Shown piece by piece: positions 6,655 to 11,049 of a stretch of DNA of 11,049 nt. Source of the DNA: Hyphomicrobiaceae bacterium (GTDB taxonomy: Bacteria; Pseudomonadota; Alphaproteobacteria; Rhizobiales; Hyphomicrobiaceae); the NCBI GenBank assembly GCA_017353825.1, contig JAFMSC010000096.1, positions 1-11,049 on the forward strand, written 5' to 3'. Position numbers and translations under genes: made by a program. The notes beneath the pieces are model-generated. The model worked only from the letters and a program-made list of their open reading frames with translations. It was not told the DNA's origin and made no database searches. How positions within the stretch are numbered: position 1 is the stretch's first letter; every line of letters starts with the position of its first letter.

Positions 6655-7439
6655 GCGCTTCCGAAACCGCACGGTCGCGCTATCGCTCGCTCGTCGCGCT
6701 GGCTGTGATGGCGGGCGCCTACGAGGGCCTGGCACGTAGCGGAGCGTTTCCATCGGCTTTGCTGCCGACGCTCCCGGCAGTCGCCGAAGCCCTGTTGATG
6801 GGGGTGGCGGATGGCACGCTCCTGAGGCACGCGGCCAGCACGCTCTATCGCGTCCTCGTTGGCCTGGGCCTCGCCGTTTTGGTCGGGGTGCCGCTTGGCG
6901 TGCTGATGGGCCGGTTGCGCGCTGTGGAGAGCTTCGTTCTCCCGCTTGCGAGCGCCCTGATGCCCATCCCGTCGCTCGCCTGGGTTCCGGTGTTCATCCT
7001 CTGGTTCGGACTCGGCAATGCCACCGCCATCGGCATCGTCGTCTACGCGGCATTGTTCCCGATGCTCCTCAATGCCTGGTCGGGCGTGCGTTCGGTGAAC
7101 CCGCTGTGGCTGCGTGCAGGCGGCTCCATGGGCGCCGGGCCAGCCGACCTGTTCCGCAAGGTGATCATTCCCGGCTCATCGCCGTTCATCATTGCCGGCC
7201 TGCGCCAAGCGTTCATGCGGGCGTGGATTGCGGTGGTGGGGGCGGAGATGCTCGCGGCTTCCGACTGGGGCCTCGGGTGGGTCATCTTCGACGCCAAGGA
7301 ATTCCTCAAGGCCGACACGATGCTCGCCTCCCTCGCCGTCATCGGCCTCCTCGGTTTCGCTTTCGAGCGGTGGGTGTTCGGCGCGCTGGAGCGCGCCACG
7401 GTTCAGCGCTGGGGCATGGTGCGTGCGGGCAAGGGGTGA
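6651..7439 (+). CDS. ABC transporter permease, NitT/TauT family, second of the pair (262 aa)
   Basis: This is a paralogue of the permease just upstream, aligning along the whole length: MGRLRAVESFVLPLASALMP matches MGRWKLAEDTLLPPVSVAAP, and WGLGWVIFDAKEFLKAD (206-222) matches the same block. The EAA loop is GSMGAGPADLFRKVIIPG (158-175). Membrane segments lie near 13-28, 68-86, 97-119, 125-141, 177-199 and 224-239. It starts at the ATGA overlap with the first permease, which implies equal expression and a heterodimeric channel, whereas SsuC and TauC act as homodimers. A 116-base gap precedes the ATPase gene. Confidence 0.93.
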   Translation: MSASETARSRYRSLVALAVMAGAYEGLARSGAFPSALLPTLPAVAEALLMGVADGTLLRHAASTLYRVLVGLGLAVLVGVPLGVLMGRLRAVESFVLPLASALMPIPSLAWVPVFILWFGLGNATAIGIVVYAALFPMLLNAWSGVRSVNPLWLRAGGSMGAGPADLFRKVIIPGSSPFIIAGLRQAFMRAWIAVVGAEMLAASDWGLGWVIFDAKEFLKADTMLASLAVIGLLGFAFERWVFGALERATVQRWGMVRAGKG

Positions 7440-7543
7440 GCCGCCGTCGTTTGCGGCAGACCTATCGAATGTTCGGCATTATTCTCGCGACACAGCCAAG
7501 GGAAAAGCCTGCCTGCGCCGCCCCCGCGGCGTGCGAGCCGTCA

Positions 7544-7549
7544 GGGAGG
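7544..7549 (+). promoter_or_regulatory. Ribosome-binding site fixing a GTG start for the ATPase
   Basis: GGGAGG is followed by a 6-base gap and GTG at 7556. The alternative in-frame ATG at 7469 has no Shine-Dalgarno and would add 29 residues of Ala/Pro-rich sequence that precede the first conserved strand. Confidence 0.75.
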
Positions 7550-7555
7550 ACACCG

Positions 7556-8347
7556 GTGCCCTATATCGAGGTCTATGAGGTTTCGCACGCCTACGACACG
7601 CCGAGCGGGCGTGTCGCCGGTGTCGTCGGGGTAAGCTTCGGCATCGAGCCTTCCGAGTTCCTATGCCTGGTCGGCCCCAGCGGCTGCGGCAAGTCGACCT
7701 TGCTCAATATCATCGCCGGCTTCCTTTCGCCCACAAGCGGCGAGGTTCGCATCGGCGGCAGGGTCGTCACCGGCCAAGGACTCGACCGCGGCGTCGTATT
7801 TCAGGATTTCGCGCAGCTCTTCCCCTGGCGCACCGCGCTGCGCAACGTTGCCTTCGGGCTTGAGATGAAGGGCGTGCCGAAGAACGAGCGCGAAGAGATC
7901 GCAATGGAGCAACTGAAGCTGGTGAAGCTCGAGAAGTTTGCGCACGCCTACCCGCACCATCTGTCCGGAGGCATGCAGCAGCGGGTCGCCATCGCGCGGG
8001 CCCTTGCTTACAACCCCGGCGTGCTCCTGATGGACGAGCCGTTCGCGGCGCTCGACGCGCTCACCCGTGACGACATGCAGCGCCTGCTCTCGGACGTGTG
8101 GCGGAAGACGCACAAGACCGTGGTGTACGTAACTCACAACGTGGCCGAGGCCGTGTTCCTCGCCGACCGCGTGCTGGTGATGACCCCGCATCCCGGCAGG
8201 GTCAAAACCGAGATCGCCATCCGCCTACCGCGCCCCCGAGATCCCCTCAGCATCGAGTTCCTCGACTGCCAGAAGGAGCTGTTGCGCCATCTCGTCGAGC
8301 CCACACCCATCGGTAAAGATGCACCAAGGAATGGAGGAATCGCATGA
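7556..8347 (+). CDS. ABC transporter ATP-binding protein, SsuB/TauB-like (263 aa)
   Basis: This is the cytoplasmic ATPase that powers the importer. Motifs in order are: Walker A GPSGCGKST (40-48), Q-loop VFQDFAQLFPW with Gln83, signature LSGGMQQRVAIARAL (136-150), Walker B VLLMDEPFAALD (156-167) with Glu161 as catalytic base, and the switch His194 in YVTHNVAEAVFLADRV. The C-terminal LPRPRDPLSIEF is typical of the nitrate/sulfonate/taurine subclass. With the GTG start the protein begins PYIEVYEVSHAY, which matches the normal N-terminal strand of the family. Its stop overlaps the start of the binding-protein gene by ATGA (8344-8347). All catalytic residues are intact. Confidence 0.95.
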   Translation: MPYIEVYEVSHAYDTPSGRVAGVVGVSFGIEPSEFLCLVGPSGCGKSTLLNIIAGFLSPTSGEVRIGGRVVTGQGLDRGVVFQDFAQLFPWRTALRNVAFGLEMKGVPKNEREEIAMEQLKLVKLEKFAHAYPHHLSGGMQQRVAIARALAYNPGVLLMDEPFAALDALTRDDMQRLLSDVWRKTHKTVVYVTHNVAEAVFLADRVLVMTPHPGRVKTEIAIRLPRPRDPLSIEFLDCQKELLRHLVEPTPIGKDAPRNGGIA

Positions 8348-9342
8348 CCATCACCCGCCGCAAGTATCTGGGTGCGTCGGCCGCTGGAGCTCTGGCGGCA
8401 GCCTTCGGCCACCGAGGCTCCGCGATCGCACAGGCAGCCGCCCAGGCAGCCCCTGTGCGCCAGGGCTATCAGACCAATATCTGGGGCATGCCCACCTATT
8501 ACCTGCTGCGCTCGGGTGCGCTCGAGAAGCGCCAGCTCAGATTCGAAGAGTTCGCCGTGCCTTCCGGCAACCTCACGATGCAGCAGATGGTGGCGCGGCA
8601 GGTGGACCTCGGCACCTACGCCGGCCCCTCCTTCATCCTCGGCCACGACAAGGGCGGCCTCGTCGGCATCGCTGTGATCGAGCAGGTGGGCCGCACCGTG
8701 CGCATCATGGCACGCAAGGAGCTCGGCCTCGTTCGGGTCGAGCAGCTCAGAGGCCTCAAGATCGCCAACCAGACTGGCTCATCCATCGGCAACGTCTTCG
8801 TGGACCAAATCGGACCATCGGCCGGTCTTACGCGCGGCACCTATCAGGAGGTGCGCATGGACGTGAACAATATGATCGCCGCAATGGCGGCCAAGACAGT
8901 GGATGCCATGATCAACGTCGAGCCTTACAACGCCATTGCCGAGGCCGACGGCATCGCCAGCACCATCATGGACTACTGGAGCGTCGACCGGATGCCGGTT
9001 TTCATGGCCGCGACGCCTGAGCTGGTGGCCAACCGGCCGGACGCCGTCGTCGTTTATCTCAAGGGGTGGCTCGACGTGGCGCGCGACTTCAAGGAGCGTC
9101 CCGACGTGGTGGCCGATGCCATTTACGGCTTCTACGCCGGCAAGGGCTATTCCCTGTCGCAAGACACGTTCCGCAAGGCGCTAGCGGCCGTCGACGTGGA
9201 CCCCAGCTTTCCTTCGGACCTGCAGCCCTACCTGCAGGGCCACGCTGAGGTCCTGCTCAAGGAGAAGAAGATCGCCGCCATCCCCGACTGGGCCAAGGCT
9301 CTGCGCCCGGAGTTCATGGAGCGGGCGCGGAAGGCGACGTAG
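8344..9342 (+). CDS. ABC transporter substrate-binding protein, SsuA/NMT1-like, with Tat-like signal (332 aa)
   Basis: This is the periplasmic receptor of the importer. The N-terminus TRRKYLGASAAGALAAAF followed by GSAIAQA is a signal peptide with a twin-arginine-like motif (RRKYLG), with cleavage likely near residues 30-36. The mature part has the two-lobe NMT1/THI5-like pattern: WGMPTYYLLRSGALEKRQL (47-65), VARQVDLGTYAGPSFILG (84-101), the hinge LRGLKIANQTGSSIGN, then AAKTVDAMINVEPYNAIAE, where the family usually contacts the ligand. GGAGG is 6 bases before the ATG, which overlaps the ATPase stop. Ligand identity cannot be judged; a sulfonate, nitrate-like or aromatic small molecule are all possible. 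Confidence 0.92.
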   Translation: MTITRRKYLGASAAGALAAAFGHRGSAIAQAAAQAAPVRQGYQTNIWGMPTYYLLRSGALEKRQLRFEEFAVPSGNLTMQQMVARQVDLGTYAGPSFILGHDKGGLVGIAVIEQVGRTVRIMARKELGLVRVEQLRGLKIANQTGSSIGNVFVDQIGPSAGLTRGTYQEVRMDVNNMIAAMAAKTVDAMINVEPYNAIAEADGIASTIMDYWSVDRMPVFMAATPELVANRPDAVVVYLKGWLDVARDFKERPDVVADAIYGFYAGKGYSLSQDTFRKALAAVDVDPSFPSDLQPYLQGHAEVLLKEKKIAAIPDWAKALRPEFMERARKAT

Positions 9343-9434
9343 ATAGGGCTGGCGCTGCGGCAGGTCACGATGTGATAGCCGCTTGCGATGTCTGTGCAGG
9401 CGTTCCCGCTGACGATGTGGTCGCGCCGCGCGCG

Positions 9435-9450
9435 CCAGGATTAATTCTGG
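9435..9450. promoter_or_regulatory. Near-perfect 16-bp palindrome, candidate operator
   Basis: ccaggattaattctgg is palindromic except for one pair (9439/9446). It is an AT-rich island in GC-rich intergenic DNA, 142 bases before the propeller start codon. It could bind a dimeric regulator or overlap a promoter, but no second copy was found in the window. Confidence 0.25.
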
Positions 9451-9592
9451 TCGGCCTGCCTGGCGGTCCGCCCACCCAGAAGGGCTCTAAGATTGGATGT
9501 TCTTAAGGATGAAAACGCCGACGACTGCATTCTCGTGATCGAGCCTCACCGCCCTTTGCGTCGGCCGCTACCATAAGGGAGAGACAAACCAC

Positions 9593-10816
9593 ATGTATGA
9601 GCCCGTTGCCCACAACTTCACGCTCCTCGCCCACCACGACCTCGGCGGTTTCGGCGGCATGGGCGAGGGCATGTCTATCCAGATCGCCAGGGACGGTCGG
9701 CGCATCCTGTGGCTGGCGCACGAGAGTGCGCCCAAGAACTTCACGGGCGTCGACGTGTCCGATCCACGTGCGCCCAAGATCGTGGCGCAGACTGATCTGC
9801 CGGCGACGCATATGCGTTCCAACTCGCTGGAAACCGTCGGCGACATCATGGCGGTGGCCTATCAGGTGCAGCGACACGGTCAGCAACCGGCTGGCTTCGA
9901 GCTGTTCGACATCTCAGTCCCCGAGGCGCCGAAGTCCATTGCCTTCGTCGATGCTTCGGGACCTGGCTCGCGCGGCGTGCATCAGCTGTGGTTCTGCGAC
10001 GGCGAGACCGTGCACATGGCGGCAGGAGCGCCCGACTTCCTCGCCACCAACCCGCTCGACGACCAGTTCTACCGCGCTTTCGACGTGACGAGCCCGTCGA
10101 AGCCCGTCGAGGTGAGCCGCTGGTGGATGCCCGGGACCAGACAAGGCGATAGCGCGCCGCCTCCTCGGCGACACAGCGCGCCGCGCTACGACATGGGCTT
10201 CCGCGCCCACAACACCAATGTCTATCCGCAGCGCGCCGATCGCCTCTACCTCGGTTATATCGACGGCGGCATGTTGATCCTAGACATCTCCGACCGGGCG
10301 GCGCCGAGGCCGCTGTGCCGATGGGACAACTCCCCGCCGTTCTCGGGCTTTACCCACACCGTGCTGCCTCTGTTCGAGCGCGAGCTGCTGGTGGTGACCG
10401 ACGAATCAGTGGTGGACGATGCCAAGGATTGGCCGAAGCTTATTTGGATCATTGACGGCCGCGACGAGACCAATCCGGTGCCGATCGCCACGTGCCCGGT
10501 CGACGGGCTCGACGACTATGCCAGGCGCGGCGGGCGCTTCGGCGCGCATAACATTCACGAGAACGTACCGCGGCCTACTGCGTGGCACTCCGATCGCTAC
10601 ATTCTGGGCACCTTCTTCAACGGAGGCTTGCGCGCCTACGATATCGCCAACCCCTATCAGCCGAGTGAGGTCGGCGTGTTCGTGCCTGCGGCACCGCAGG
10701 GGGCCCCCACCGGCGCCATCCAGCTCAACGACGTGTTCGTCGACGAGCGCCAGATCGTTTACACCGTCGACCGCCACGTCGGCGGCCTCTACATTCTGGA
10801 GATGGACATCGGCTGA
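9593..10816 (+). CDS. LVIVD-type beta-propeller protein of unknown function (407 aa)
   Basis: The whole protein is made of repeats ending in an (F/L/Y)D(I/V)(S/T)xPxxP turn: VDVSDPRAP (53), FDISVPEAP (105), FDVTSPSKP (163), LDISDRAAP (230), IDGRDETNP (287), YDIANPYQP (349), then a last blade closing with LYILEMDIG. That gives seven units, so a seven-bladed propeller. At the first strand of five blades a His recurs: His73, His130, His206, His255 and His319, with a second at His322. This resembles the surface-lining or metal-binding His pattern of propeller enzymes such as the selenium-binding protein/methanethiol oxidase group, but relation to that group is inference. There is no signal peptide, so it is cytoplasmic. 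The frame has a stop at 9536-9538 and GGGAG 11 bases before the ATG. It follows the importer by 250 bases and may be co-regulated. Confidence 0.85.
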   Translation: MYEPVAHNFTLLAHHDLGGFGGMGEGMSIQIARDGRRILWLAHESAPKNFTGVDVSDPRAPKIVAQTDLPATHMRSNSLETVGDIMAVAYQVQRHGQQPAGFELFDISVPEAPKSIAFVDASGPGSRGVHQLWFCDGETVHMAAGAPDFLATNPLDDQFYRAFDVTSPSKPVEVSRWWMPGTRQGDSAPPPRRHSAPRYDMGFRAHNTNVYPQRADRLYLGYIDGGMLILDISDRAAPRPLCRWDNSPPFSGFTHTVLPLFERELLVVTDESVVDDAKDWPKLIWIIDGRDETNPVPIATCPVDGLDDYARRGGRFGAHNIHENVPRPTAWHSDRYILGTFFNGGLRAYDIANPYQPSEVGVFVPAAPQGAPTGAIQLNDVFVDERQIVYTVDRHVGGLYILEMDIG

Positions 10817-10853
10817 GAAGGGACCTGCCGTCGTCACCGCAGTCGGTCCCAAC

Positions 10854-10901
10854 CTTTGCTGCGTACCCTCACGGCGCAGGGCGACCTGGGACGCAGCAAG
10901 G
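10854..10901. terminator. Imperfect hairpin between convergent genes, possible bidirectional terminator
   Basis: The arm ttgctgcgt (10856-10864) pairs exactly with acgcagcaa (10891-10899) and is extended outward by a T/G wobble and a C-G pair and inward by ccc/ggg across a one-base bulge. It lies 38 bases after the propeller stop and 47 bases beyond the end of the opposing gene. The CTTT preceding the plus-strand arm reads as AAAG after the hairpin on the minus strand, so no strong T tract is present on either strand. Confidence 0.4.
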
Positions 10902-10947
10902 CTGGACGGCCCGCGGTTAAGTTTGCAATGCTTTTCCCAGCAAGTAA

Positions 10948-11049
10948 CTACTCACCCCCTTCAGCGTATATCTGACCGGAGAGGGCCATGTGAATGGCGA
11001 CGAGAGGGTTGGCGCCTTTGTTGGCCATGGTCTGGAGGAAGCTGGAGAT
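10948..11049 (-). CDS. C-terminal end of an unidentified protein (partial, 33 codons)
   Basis: The minus strand from the window edge reads ISSFLQTMANKGANPLVAIH then MALSGQIYAEGGE and stops at TAG (10950-10948). Nearly all codons end in C or G, as in the other genes here, and the translation has the amphipathic, mixed composition of a real helix-rich protein end, so it is very likely coding. It is truncated by the window boundary and too short to name. It converges on the propeller gene. Confidence 0.55.
   Translation of the reverse strand: MSSFLQTMANKGANPLVAIHMALSGQIYAEGGE

Noticed and set aside
7106..7555. Upstream extension of the ATPase frame to 7106 or to the ATG at 7469
   Set aside because: The extension overlaps the second permease or lacks a Shine-Dalgarno, while GTG 7556 has an excellent one and gives the family's normal N-terminus.
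9497..9538. Possible 13-codon leader peptide (MFLRMKTPTTAFS) before the propeller gene
   Set aside because: There is no spaced ribosome-binding site, no codon run suggesting attenuation, and such short frames are expected by chance.

Overview
The window is GC-rich DNA with strong G/C bias at third codon positions. Gene order and families (UspA, NitT/TauT-type ABC transporter with a twin-arginine-like binding protein, beta-hydroxyacid dehydrogenase, CocE/NonD hydrolase) fit a free-living proteobacterium with a large accessory metabolism. An alphaproteobacterium of the Hyphomicrobiales/Rhodospirillales kind is my best guess, inferred from style and not proven. No RNA genes, CRISPR arrays, insertion sequences or phage genes were seen.

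Layout. Positions 133-567 (-) encode a small UspA stress protein whose ribosome-binding segment is a perfect 15-bp tandem duplication. A gene-poor 578-base gap follows, holding a possible glutaredoxin-like remnant. Positions 1146-2312 (+) encode a soluble CapA-family protein. The next 318 bases contain no intact gene, but the minus strand carries what looks like the frameshifted tail of an outer-membrane beta-barrel gene. Positions 2631-3527 (-) encode an NAD(P)-dependent beta-hydroxyacid dehydrogenase, divergent from a CocE/NonD-type serine hydrolase at 3733-5574 (+). After a perfect 16-bp hairpin comes a tight ABC transporter operon: permease (5818-6654), second paralogous permease (6651-7439), ATPase (7556-8347, GTG start) and periplasmic binding protein (8344-9342). 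A gap of 250 bases leads to an LVIVD-type beta-propeller (9593-10816). The right edge holds the C-terminal 33 codons of a convergent minus-strand gene of unknown identity.

How the genes may work together (inference). The same-strand run of hydrolase, importer and propeller suggests uptake of a small organic compound and hydrolysis of an ester or amide bond in it. The divergent dehydrogenase could oxidise or reduce a hydroxy-acid product. The substrate cannot be read from the sequence. The most unusual points are the paired, apparently heteromeric permeases, the recurring histidine at the same place in five of seven propeller blades, and a CocE-family hydrolase in which the usual position of the catalytic aspartate appears to be changed.
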